Positions 1 to 9,380 of a DNA stretch of 30,981 nt are shown in pieces. A program made the translations under genes and the position numbers. Origin of the DNA: Asparagopsis taxiformis (taxonomy: Eukaryota > Rhodophyta > Florideophyceae > Bonnemaisoniales > Bonnemaisoniaceae); the NCBI GenBank assembly GCA_030407315.1, contig JALQPE010000466.1, positions 1-30,981 of the forward strand, written 5' to 3'. The notes below the pieces were generated by a model. The model had not been told where the DNA came from. It searched no databases and saw nothing but the letters and a program-made list of their open reading frames with translations. Positions within the stretch are counted from its first letter, which is position 1. Each line of letters opens with the position of its first letter.

Positions 1-310
1 GGATGACAAAGGCTTGGTTACAGGTGACCTGGGGGGGTTGGCTCGGTGGAAGAGGTACGACGCTGCGGGCTTGCTGCATCACGATGTAGGCACTCTTCCG
101 CCATACTCGGCACCGTGTTGGCGGTTTGGTCGTCGGTTCCCACCGCAGGTGCGGATGCTCGTTAGAAGTTAACCGTGAGTGCGGGGTTTCCTGTTCAGGT
201 TGTGGCGCATACGTCACGCGGTCGTGGCTAACTTGTTCGACAAGTCCATCCCGTTCTATGTGAACGGTTCGCCTACCGGCTTTCGTGACCTTGAAAGGTC
301 CTTGCGCCAG
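1..310 (-). pseudogene. Pol C-terminal tail, continuing past the window edge
   Basis: After the stop at 273 a different minus-strand frame reads GPFKVTKAGRRTVHIERDGL and stays open to position 1. This resembles the beta-rich C-terminal segment common after the gypsy integrase core, where a G-P-[YF]-x-V run is followed by a T-V-x-I-x-[RD] run and the end of Pol. It shows one more frameshift near 300. I saw no chromodomain in the visible part. The 3' end and the 3' LTR are off the window. Confidence 0.6.
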
Positions 311-1060
311 TGGCGTTAACTTGTTTCGTTCCCGTACCTCGGGGTTGTCGAGTAGACGTAGTCGCCCTCCTGGAGGAGTCGTTTGGTCTTCCGGACTCTC
401 CGGTCAAAGTCTCGCTTATAACGCGCTTGCGTGGCGTGTAGCCTTTGACCGGCCTTCTCAATTGCTTGAGAAATCCGTTGCAGGAAGTCTGTTTCAAGAA
501 AGCGTCCGGTTTTTGCCGTGTTCTTGTCGAGTGATGAAGGGAATAAGGGGGGGGTGGTGGTCTACTTAGGATAAGGTCAAAGGGTGTCGTCCCTGTCGTG
601 CGATGCACGTGCGTATTGTACGCGTACGTCAACGCTGGTGCGTACACGTCCCAGTCATTCTGGTTTTCGTTTACGTAGTTGCGTAACATGTTCAACAACG
701 TACGGTTATACCGTTCCACCTGACCGTTGGTCTGTGGGTGGTAGGTCGTTGTGAACAAGTTCTTTGTTCCAAGTTGCAGGCAAACAGCCTGGAAAAGTTT
801 GGAAGCAAACTGAGGTCCGTTATCGGAGAGCAACGTCCTAGGGGGACCGTACTTGAAAATCCAGTGGGTGCAGAAGGCGACAGCCACATGGTAAGCAGTG
901 ATACTGCGTAATGGTACAACCTGTGTAAGCTTCGTGAAGCGACAGGTAATTATTAAGAGGTGAAGGTTACCCTTCTTTGTTTTAGGCAGAGGGTCTAGTA
1001 AGTCTATAGAGACTTCTTCCAGCGGTGCTGAAGCTGGGAATAGTTTCAAGATTAGCGTGT
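273..1060 (-). pseudogene. Pol: integrase catalytic core
   Basis: The core shows a D,D35E triad: Asp in VSIDLLD, Asp in LLSDNGPQF 60 residues later, and Glu in TNGQVERYN with 35 residues between the last two. These are the metal-binding residues that join retroelement cDNA to the host chromosome. YHPQTNGQVERYNRTLLNML and the YNTHVHRTTGTTPFDL stretch are typical of Ty3/gypsy integrases. The longer open frame extends right to 1220, but the part right of about 1060 is a shadow of the zinc domain. The frame ends at 273 and the C-terminus continues in another frame. Confidence 0.92.
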
Positions 1061-1572
1061 CTACGCAACTTGAGTCGGTTCCTGGCGCAAGCCTGACAAC
1101 GTTCAACCGTAGCGGTGATATCCGCGGCCATGGCCGGCCAGTAGTACGAGAGACGCATGGTCTCATACATACGGTTTTGTCCGGGGTGACCGCGAGTACA
1201 TCGTGATGACACATCTTCACAGGCGGGGCCTGAGTGTTCTTGGTACAACCACTTGGTGGGAATTGTCAAGGGTGGATTTACGTCGCAAGACACCTTGTCA
1301 TCTTCGAAGAAGACAGTGTCAGACTTCTGACTTGTCAATACTTGTTGACAAAAGTCATCAGAGCGTTGCTCTCGATCCACTCGTTGTGTGATTGGTTCGG
1401 AACCTTCTGTCTGAGGATGTGTCGTCATGACAGCTTGGTTTTCCTCCATCAGGGGGGTGTCAGCGGAAGTTCGCGCGATGAGTACATCAAAGAACCACGG
1501 GTTCATCTCTTCGGTAACAGGTATTTCCTGGTGAAGGTCATACGCGAAGAGCGTGGGTATTTCGTCATCCAC
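982..1572 (-). pseudogene. Pol: integrase zinc-binding domain
   Basis: The recognisable part is GHPGQNRMYETMRLSYYWP followed by CQAC, the second half of the H-H-C-C zinc domain that precedes the catalytic core of retrotransposon integrases. The expected first histidine is not in this frame. A CHHD stretch sits in the neighbouring frame just upstream, which points to a frameshift near 1205. The open frame begins with GTG at 1572, so no start is implied. Confidence 0.75.
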
Positions 1573-1719
1573 TGGATGGGGGTCTGCCCTTCCGTTTCGA
1601 CACGCGATAACGCGTCTGGTACTGATGAACCCTGCCAGGACGATAGACTATGGTGTAGTCAAACTCCGACAGACGGAGTCGCCAACGACACAGGCGCCCT
1701 GACGGGTCAGTGATATTCA

Positions 1720-2395
1720 TCACCAACGCAACGCGTTATGATCGGACCTCACCACGAACTTCGTTTGTTCAAGGTACGGCCTAAGGGTAGTGACTGCCCA
1801 TACTACGGCGAGACACTCGCGCTCCGTCGGAGAATATCCCCGTTCTGGTTTGGTCAAGGTCCGCGACCAATATCCTACAGGACGATAGTCGTCGTCATCC
1901 TGCTGTTGCAACAGCGCACACCCTATCTGATACGCAGAGGCGTCTGTATCTACGATGTAGGGTTTACCCACCCTGGGCAAAGCCAGTATCGGTGGTTGCA
2001 CCAGAGATTCTTTAAGTTTATCGAACGCGTGGCGTTGTTCCGCCGTTGGAGGACTTGAACCGAAGCTCGGTAGTTTGTCTTTGGTCAACATCGCGTTGAG
2101 GGGGGGGAGATATCCGCATACCCTTTGACGAAACGGCCGGAAGACACCGCAGCTCCCCAGGAAGGAACGCATTTGCGTGGGGGTGGTTGGAAAAGTTGCT
2201 TTCGCGATAGCATCCGTCGCAGTTTGGGCGACCGCCAGCTTACCTGGCATAACAACATGTCCGAGGTAGTCTACCTTTGCTTCGAAGAAGTGGCACTTGG
2301 CCAGCTTGAGGGTTACCCCTGCCGTCCTCAACAGTGTGAGTACCTGGTCCACTTGGTGGAGGTGGTCTTCCTCACTACGTGAGAAGACGACATGA
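1720..2395 (-). pseudogene. Pol: RT connection and RNase H domain
   Basis: This frame follows the YLDD shift. It carries the end of the RT (LAKCHFFEAKVDYLGHVV, then MRSFLGSCGVFRPF), the usual gypsy thumb and connection. The RNase H domain follows with YIVDTDAS, SPTERECLAVVWA and VRSDHNALRW, which hold the Asp, Glu and Asp of its metal site. In the element RNase H removes the RNA strand during cDNA synthesis. The frame stops at 1720 and the integrase continues in another frame. Confidence 0.9.
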
Positions 2396-3863
2396 CGTCG
2401 TCGAGATAGATAAGACATGTTTGCCAGCGTACGCTGCTTAGGATAATGTCAATCGCACGTTGGAACGTGGCTGGTGCATTCTTCAGCCCGAAGGGCAGTC
2501 GTTTAAACCGATACGTTCCAAGATGTGACGTGAAAGCCGTCTTATCCTGATCCTCGGAGGCAACGGGTATTTGCCAATGGCCTGAGTTGCAATCAAGCGT
2601 GGTGAACACGCGTGCATCTCCTAAGGAGTCTATGCAATCGTCCATACGGGGTAACGGATAAGCATCCGAGATGGTGATGTCGTTGAGACATCGGTAGTCA
2701 ACGCAGAAGCGTAATTTACCATCCTTCTTGGGTACCAAGACCACGGGGCTAGCCCACTCAGAGTTCGAGGGTTCGATGACTCCTTTTTCTAGCATGGAGA
2801 TGATCTCCTTACTTGCTAGCTCCCTTCTCAAGGGTCCCATTCGGTATGGTTGCTGTCGACGTGGTCGACTTCCTTCGACAATATCAATCCGAAGCTCGGT
2901 TGCTTTAATGTCTCCAAGAGACCCGTCCCACATGGACTCATGTTGCGATAGCATCGCTATAATTTTCTCCTTCAACTGTGGTTGTTGAAGGTGCTCCAAG
3001 GATACATCCTCCCGCCATTGCGGATTCTCTTTCTCCTTGGTTCCCGTCATCGGGTTGGTTAGACTGATGATACGGTTTGAGCCGGAAGAGGATAACTCAC
3101 TAGGGAGCTTTTGATCGGCTGGGCCGGGTGCTCGACGGGCAATACCGACAACCGTCCCCTTCGGGAGGTATCTTTCGGTCGAACCAAAATTGGTGAGAAT
3201 GACAGTGAAGACTGTACGAGGAATGATTTCAGCAATGCCGTTCGGCATTGAGATCCGCTGTCGGTGGAAAAGTTTTTCCTTCGCCTCGAGGAGGCTTAGT
3301 CCGCCCCCAGCACAGACAACCGATGCGGTTAATTGACTCATGGGGGGAATAGTGATTTCTCTTGCTAGCCGGATCCGGTTTGACTGGTGGTCCAGATCAG
3401 TACCCTGCGAAGGGTTTGGTTCATGTACATAGCAAGAAGAAGAGTTGTTCAATTTACTCACGTTTTGCATCAGCAGGATGGCGATCGATCCACCATCGTG
3501 TACATCAATGCGCTGAGCGCGGCATCGAATTGCATCTACATGTGAGTTCATGATACTTGTTCCCAGGATAACTGGTACTGCCAGCTTAGGTGCTACAAAT
3601 AATTCTGCGTCCAGAACCTTACGACCTAGCTGTATTAGCAGCTTGATTCTTCCTGTTATCCTGAGAGGATTACCATTGGCGTCTGCCAGTTGAGGAATGT
3701 TACCGGTCTGCGCGGCATAGGCCTTCCATCCCTTAGGTAAGGTTGATTCTTGGACGACCGAAGGACCGGAACCGGTGTCATAACCATACGCATAGGCGTT
3801 AGAAGTGTCTCGGATATTCCGATGGAACCTAAAACCACGTAGTGGGCTGCCTTCAAAAGACAT
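2395..3863 (-). pseudogene. Pol: aspartic protease and reverse transcriptase
   Basis: The frame has an ATG at 3863, although protein-like sequence continues upstream in another frame to about 4027, so this is an internal segment. YGYDTGSG near residues 26-33 matches the aspartic protease active site (D-T/S-G), and VPVILGTSIM is the usual later protease strand. The reverse transcriptase follows. It has a substrate-binding stretch (ASPVVLVPKKDGKLRFCVDY), TTLDCNSGHWQIPV with a catalytic Asp near 424, RLPFGLKNAPATFQ, and YLDD near 486-489 with the two remaining metal-binding aspartates. Soon after YLDD, near 2395-2400, the frame shifts. The catalytic residues are intact although the ORF is broken. 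Confidence 0.92.
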
Positions 3864-4121
3864 GCAGCCTTTGGCTGAGAGGGGAGGGGATAAGGGATAT
3901 CCCCGGTTGGTGTCTGGGTAGGACGGTTCAACCGCGTTGGTATCTCCGTTCCACCCTGTGGAGGTGTGGATGGTGAGATGTCCACCTTGCAGCTAAGCTG
4001 TTCCACCTCCTGGCGGGAGCGCGACACCTCACTCCCCCCGGTTAGTTTTCCGACGAAGTGTCGGATGATTCATCTGAAGATGCCAGGGCATCAACTGCGG
4101 TTTCGCCGAGAGAGAGCGAAC

Positions 4122-4736
4122 CTATACTCCGTTGAAGTCCGGAAACGGATTGGCTTGGTCAGCGACGGGGTCGTCCTCGGCAAACGCGACCATGCGTGGA
4201 AACGGTTTCTGACGTTGGATAATCGTCTTTGCAGGGACCTGCTTCTTCTTGAACTTGTCGAATTGCCGTTGCTGTCGGCGCATGACTTGTTCTGGTTCTT
4301 GCTGGTATGCATAGTTCGCGAAAGCGAAATACATTCCTACGGAACGGGAGAGATACGGGCATGTGTACAGCACGTGACCGGGTTGCCGGCATCCGGAGCA
4401 ACGCCAATTGACCGCACCCTTCGGGATCATGGACTCGGCAAGATTCACATGATCCTCGGTGAGGGGTGGTACTTCCATCGGCGGTGCCTCCGCGTTCGGA
4501 CCCACAGTCAGTGGTTGTAACGTCTGCGACGTAGTTGCTTCTCTCCTCGTTCCGAGGTCTTCTCTAGCCATGGTGGCTAGTAACGCTTTGCGTTTTCGTT
4601 CGGCGAGTTCCCTACTAGGGTACATCTTGGGCTTAGCCGTGTCGGCTGTGGTGGCTCTTAGGGAATCCCCGAGTCCTTTTGCCAGATTGCGCACAGCAAG
4701 GAAATCTTCGCCGTCTCGACCAACGGTGACCTTCAC
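4122..4736 (-). pseudogene. Gag nucleocapsid with a CCHC zinc knuckle
   Basis: This open frame of about 204 residues is a continuation of Gag and has no true start: the codon at 4736 is GTG. It contains CSGCRQPGHVLYTC near residues 113-126, an exact C-x2-C-x4-H-x4-C zinc knuckle that in retroelements binds the genomic RNA for packaging. Arg/Lys-rich sequence follows (VMRRQQRQFDKFKKKQ), as expected for a nucleic-acid-binding tail. The frame stops at 4122 and the protease resumes in a different frame after further shifts. Confidence 0.8.
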
Positions 4737-4749
4737 GGTGTCTTTTACC

Positions 4750-5978
4750 CCGGGCGTAGCCCTTTGAGGTAGTAGTTTACCAAGTCTCTTTCAGAGAAAA
4801 CATTGGCACACAACAGTGCGGCCTCTTGCAGTCTGTCGGCGTATTCTGCCTCATCTTCGTGAGGCTCTCTTGTTTAATACGCGTGACCGCGTCGTAGGCG
4901 TCAGCCAGAACTGTATCCGTTGCATAACGAGAAATTAAAGCATGGACGGCCTGTGGCCACGTTATCTGCTGGTGCAGTTGATTTAGCAACTTCCTTTTCC
5001 GAGATTCGGACGCGATGAACCGTTGCGCATCTCCTTCAAGGAAATAACGTAGCAACTTTGTTGCTATTCCTTCTGATACTCCGCAGGAGTCACAAGCGTC
5101 TTGGTACTCGGCGAGGAATCGAAGTATATAGATGGGTTGCGTTCCATCGAACGGCGTCAAGGACGCATTGAAGTTCCGAATCTTTTCCGTTATCTTGTAG
5201 AGACTTCTACTCTTTCCGTTCGGAGCTTCTGTCGATGACGACTTGTCTTGTAACCGGTAATACCGGTAGGATACTACACGATCGAACGCGGGTTCGCGGG
5301 CTCTTAAAGGAGTTAAGCCTGGTTCCAAGGGTCCTTCTTCTGTTTCGAATGGATTCGAAGGTGTATCACCAAACCCAAAGACTGGGTCACCCATGTTGGG
5401 ATTTCGACTTGGTACCGGACGGGCGAGAGACTCGCTGAGTAAGTCCACTCGATCTGATAAACGTCTGGTGACGTCCACGACCTTGTCGAGCTTCTCGGCC
5501 TCCACAGCTACGCTGTTCTCGGCAGTGCCGTCTTGTTGGTTCCAAAGCCCTTGGTGCTGATGATCGCCGGAAGAAGAGCTAGCGTAGCTTCTCCTTTGTA
5601 GGTCAGTGACCTTCTTTTCAAGCCGGATAACCCGTTGTAGAAAATCCACACGGATGACTTCCATGTTCCCGAGAAGACTTCTACTTCTTTCTCATCTACC
5701 ACTTCGTGGCAAATGGCTTTCAGCTTGGGTGCAAGCAAATCAATCGTGTTATCCACGAGAGTTGAGACGAGATCGCCGTGTCGGTCATCGAGGGTGTCCT
5801 CAACAGCTTGGCTGATCTCATCACGCATCTCTTTCAATTTATCATTGAGAATCTTGTCTGCATACTCATGCATAAGTCGGTAGACTCCTTCCTCAGTGAC
5901 GAATTCTTGGGTTGAACCTCCCCCGATGGGGCCTGACTCGGAGTCAGAATGTTCCGGAGACTTGTCCGATGGCATCAC
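4750..5978 (-). pseudogene. Gag (matrix/capsid part), broken by frameshifts
   Basis: The first Gag ATG is at 5978, followed by an acidic, helical N-terminal segment that stays in frame to about 5670. The continuation lies in another frame: it begins near MEVIRVDFLQRVIRLEKK, a coiled-coil-like stretch, and runs into a capsid-like region around 5220-4880. That region has a FDGTQPIYILRFLAEYQDA-type segment and a YFLEGDAQRFI helix, the look of a retrotransposon Gag (UBN2/Retrotrans_gag-like) domain. Further shifts near 4870 and 4745 lead into the nucleocapsid. In the element this protein would form the cytoplasmic particle. The Gag call rests mainly on position and on the zinc knuckle downstream. 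Confidence 0.7.
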
Positions 5979-6077
5979 TTCTACTCTTGTTCAATGAGCT
6001 CACGTCTAACGACGAGTTTACTCTTCTTGAGTGGTTTCGGTGTGTCGCCGGTCGGCTGAGATGACGGTAAGATTCTA

Positions 6078-6090
6078 GGTCGAGAGACCA
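6078..6090 (-). other. Candidate primer-binding site
   Basis: The minus strand reads TGGTCTCTCGACC one base after the proposed LTR end. A site beginning TGG directly after the LTR is the expected form for priming by the CCA end of a tRNA. The matching tRNA was not identified. About 100 bp separate it from the Gag ATG at 5978. Confidence 0.3.
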
Positions 6091-6091
6091 A

Positions 6092-6561
6092 TGTAGTAGG
6101 TAGAAAATCCGCAAAGCGGCAAAACCACCCTACAGGTGTCCCGAGCCTCGGTAGTGTGGTAGAGCAAGCGAATCTTGCGTCAACCGCCAATAGCGAGTAT
6201 ACCCCGAAAGGTCTGCCGGTAATACCGGGTGAAGGTTGGGGGTGCTCACGCACGAAGTGCGTATTGATGGAGCGAAAGACGTAACCCGTCGAGCTGTATA
6301 GCTAAAGCTAATTCGTCCTAGAAGGATAGAAAAGAGCGATGCAAACACTGTTCAGTGGAGTCGTAAATTCCACGTGAGTTTACGTTACCTCTAAAAGGTT
6401 AAGCACTCTGGCTAATCCAGAGGCATTTTATACTAAACTAAGTTACTGTAAACAGTTAGGGTAGGTAGACAGTTAGGAATAAATATCCTTATGTGCACCA
6501 ATCAGATCCCTGATTATGGCGACTGCGGGAGCCCGCGAGATCACCAACTGTTAGTGTTACA
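6092..6561 (-). repeat. Candidate 5' LTR of the gypsy element
   Basis: Read on the minus strand, the segment starts TGTAACACTAACAG and ends CCTACTACA, so its ends form the TGTA...TACA inverted pair usual for LTRs. It is 470 bp, a normal LTR length. It lies just upstream of Gag, has a TATA-like box inside, and is followed by a plausible primer-binding site. The second LTR is outside the window, so the borders are a model and not an alignment. Confidence 0.5.
6426..6432 (-). promoter_or_regulatory. TATA-like box in the LTR
   Basis: The minus strand reads TATAAAA here, about 130 bp inside the proposed 5' end of the LTR. That is a suitable place for a U3 promoter driving gag-pol leftwards. It is a short motif and is supported only by its position. 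Confidence 0.35.
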
Positions 6562-6751
6562 GTGTAAAGTTAGCTGAGTCAGCTTAGTTAAAATTTGCCC
6601 CTTGTGGGGTCTTTAGTTGTCCCAATGGGTCCCTCTCCCTCACTGGTCTGAGGTACAGCGAGGCTGTTTCCATTGGTTATTCCCGAACCGGGGTCGTCCA
6701 ATAGGATGTCGACACGACCCCACCAGGGCAGACCACTCCGTGGTATGACAG
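6562..6751. other. Spacer between LTR and coiled-coil gene; nothing recognised
   Basis: This short segment lies between the proposed LTR edge and the GC-rich ORF. It includes a GCTGAGTCAGC partial dyad near 6573-6583 and a CCCCTTGTGGGG hairpin-like stretch near 6599-6610. No coding or RNA feature is supported. Confidence 0.4.
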
Positions 6752-8385
6752 ATGGTGATGGTTGCCGCCGCGTGGCTTCACGTCGCTTACGTCGAGCGCC
6801 GCTTCTTGCGCTTAAACGAGAAACTGATCGCGGGAATCGAGCGCGTCGGCGTTTCGGCGATCGTGCGGGGCGGAACGTATACGGCGGCGCATCTCGAAAG
6901 TCTCTTGACGGAGCATCGCGCGTGCGCGTGGGACGAAACTCCGGTTTTCGATCTCGCGCCTGGTATGGACTTCAAGGAGGGCGGGCAATGGTTGCCCTGG
7001 AGCGCGGAGCGCGGCGTCGTCGACTGGGCGCATGGTTCGCTTGGCGTGCACCGGCACACTGAAATTCCACATCTCCTTCTCAAGTCGCCGCGCAATCCGT
7101 CGCGCGACGCGTTTGCGCATTTAGAGGCGCGCGATGTCGTTACCGTTGATGCCGTGTTGTCCGCGCTATCAACTAACGAACTGCACGTTATGCGCGCGAC
7201 CGATTCGCGCGAGTATGCGCAGTATCTTGGCATGGCGGCTTTGTTGGCGATCGAACGTCGGCGCTTCCGAGACGGCCGATATTCCCTTTTCTCCGAGCCG
7301 CCGCGCGCTCCTATCGACGTCGAGCGACTCGACGCGGCGCTGCGCGCGGAGTACGTGAAGGTTTATAACGAGTTGCAGGCCTTGAAAACGGCGTCTTCCG
7401 GCCACGGCGGGGCTGCGGCGTCCAGCAGTGCGGGCGACGGCGGGGCGGCGGTCAGCAGCGCGGCGAAGAGCGGCGCGGATGACGGTGCTGCTGCGGGCAG
7501 CCGCACGGGCGCAGGCGACGCAACGGCTGATAACGTGGCGGAAAGTGACGCGGCGGCCGCTGTCAACGAGGCGGGTGATGTTCTGGCCGAATCAGACGCG
7601 AACGTGTTGCGGGGCCAGCTTGCCGCCGCCGAAAAGGGCCGGGAGGAGGCGTTGGCGCGCGTGGCGTTGCTCGAAGGGGCTCGCGATGACGCTTTGGCGC
7701 GAATGGCTTCCGCCGTGGAGGGCCGCAGCGAAGCGCTGGCGCGTCTGACATCGGTCGAGCAGAGCCGTGACGAGGCGCTGGCGCGGGTGACGACGATTGC
7801 GCAAGCGCGCGACGACGCTGCGGCGCGCCTTACCAAAGCGAACGCAACGCGCGACGAAGCGGTGAGTCTCGTGCACGAGGCTGAGAAGACACTTAAGGAC
7901 GCGGCTGGACGCGAGGCGACGTTAGAGCGCAAGGCCGGGGAAGACGCGACGCGGATCGAGCGGATGCACAAGGACATCGGTGACTTGCAAGAACGCGTGG
8001 CGAATTACGAACGGGCTGCCAGCGGCAATCGCGCGATGATCACGACCCTCCAAGAACGCTGCGAGGCTGCTACTTCGGCGCAGGAACGAGCGGACGCGCG
8101 CTTAGCGATGTCGAAGCGAATCTCGCGGGCGAACGTCAACGGAGCGCGGAGCGTGTTGCGGCGGTGCGTCGGGTGTATACTGCGCGTGAACGGGAGACCG
8201 TTCGTAGGATCCAGGATACGATCGAGCGCACGCATCGCCTCGGCACGACGCTGAATGATATCGTTGGCTTAGTGCAGCGGTCGCCCGAAACGTCTGCGGC
8301 GGGGGTGGTGTCTAACAGCGAGACGCAGTCGGTCAGCGGACTTAACGAGGGAGCGGAAGGGGGAGGTGATGCATCGGTCCACTAG
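6752..8385 (+). pseudogene. GC-rich coiled-coil protein gene with one frameshift; function unknown
   Basis: The ATG at 6752 follows an in-frame TGA at 6746. The N-terminal 210 residues or so look globular, with no motif I recognise. A low-complexity Ala/Ser/Gly/Asp linker follows (about 215-290). Next comes a coiled coil built from six 14-residue repeats of the form R-[DES]-[DE]-A-[LA]-A-R (about 297-380) and a further heptad region. Near 8100 the coiled coil jumps from frame 2 to frame 1: the first frame runs into non-helical sequence and stops at 8254. The other frame continues with ERQRSAERVAAV and RERETVRRIQDTIERTH and stops at 8385. A one-base deletion or sequencing error would explain this. 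Rejoined length would be about 544 residues. It is clearly richer in GC than both neighbours, which suggests a different origin. Gag-like or structural roles are both possible. Confidence 0.55.
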
Positions 8386-9380
8386 GAAGGCACGAAATGC
8401 ACTGAGAACAGTGAAACAGTGTTTTATTGTGTCACCAAACACTGTTCATGGAACAAGAAGAGTACTGTCCGGAGAACAGTATATTTAAAACCGAGAACAG
8501 TATGGACAATTCATAGAACGGTATTTCAAACATGAGAACGATGAAGAACGTTCCTGAGAACACTATATTAGACTTCCAGGAAGCAATCTTACTGTTCTGG
8601 GAACACTATGTTGACATTCTGGGACAGTAATCATTGTTCTGGGAACAGCGTGGTGGAGTACCCAGAACAGCTTCGAATACTCCAGGAACTATACAAACAA
8701 CACCAAATGAACGGTGTAGACTGACATAATATCGGAACTGCAAACAATACAAACCGTTCTTTGGAGCAATGTAGTGAGAGGAGGAAAACGGAACATAGCG
8801 TTCGCTGAACAGTGAATTTGGAAGCAGGAACGACAAGGACTGTTCTAGGAGTACAGACATGGAACGCGACAAAACAGTAAAGACAGTCCCTGAAGTGATA
8901 TAGATGGAGACTGGGATCACCGAAGATTGATCCGGAGCCAGTATGCATAGAAACCAGGAACACTGTTGGAAGTCCTGGGAACAATGAATCCAACGAACAA
9001 GGACACCATGTACTGTCCTGGGAAGAGCAAAAAAGGCGGCCTGGATCATCACAGCCTGTTCTTGGAATACTAAAGTAGGAACATGGAGACGATGAGGGAT
9101 GTTCCAGGAACAGTGAACATCGAAACGGGGAACAGTAGAGAGCGTTCTGCGAATAGTGAAAGTTCAATTCATGAACAGTATATACCGTTCTAGGAACAAT
9201 GCGATTCGAAAACAGGAACGTCATAAATTGTTCTGGGATCACTATAACTAAAAGACATGGATGCTGTACACCGTTCTAGGAGCTCTAAATTACCGAACCA
9301 GAAATACCATAACGGTGTAAATTGAAACCTAATTTTCAAACCAGAAATGCCATAATGTGCTCCGGGAACACTAGATTTTG
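8386..9380. repeat. Irregular palindromic repeats, TGTTC-N3-GAACA family
   Basis: Many copies of a dyad TGTTC-N3-GAACA or a decayed form occur here, for example TGTTCTGGGAACA at 8593-8605 and 8635-8647, and TGTTCCAGGAACA at 9100-9112. Single half-sites (GAACAGTG, GAACAGTA) fill the gaps at irregular spacing, often near 20 bp. One copy, ACTGTCCTGGG at 9012-9022, matches the core of the 35-bp array at the far right. Small open frames on the minus strand are by-products. The repeats begin directly after the stop of the GC-rich gene. Confidence 0.75.

Larger units (their letters stand above)
1..6561 (-). mobile_element. Ty3/gypsy LTR retrotransposon, decayed, cut by the left window edge
   Basis: Reading right to left on the minus strand, the element has a candidate 5' LTR, a Gag with a zinc knuckle, then protease, reverse transcriptase, RNase H, integrase zinc domain, integrase core and a C-terminal tail. 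Reverse transcriptase before integrase is the Ty3/gypsy (Metaviridae-type) order. The reading frame breaks at about eight or more places, near 5670, 4870, 4745, 4110, 3870, 2400, 1700, 1205 and 300. This copy therefore cannot make an intact polyprotein and looks like a dead insertion, unless the assembly is rich in indel errors. The 3' LTR should lie left of position 1, so LTR divergence and target-site duplication cannot be checked. Confidence 0.93.

Noticed and set aside
5981..6253. 90-residue minus-strand ORF upstream of Gag
   Set aside because: It spans the proposed LTR end, primer-binding site and leader, and shows no protein-like features.
6660..6700. tRNA-like arm around CCCGAACCGGGG
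   Set aside because: Only a short hairpin is present; the other arms and a CCA-ready acceptor stem could not be drawn.
7363..7977. 204-residue antisense ORF inside the coiled-coil gene
   Set aside because: GC-rich repeats with few stops produce long antisense frames. The sense frame has the clear heptad pattern.
8370..8400. CACTA at about 8379 as the left terminus of the proposed transposon
   Set aside because: It lies at the stop codon of the coiled-coil gene, and no matching inverted TAGTG end with similar flanking bases was found on the right.
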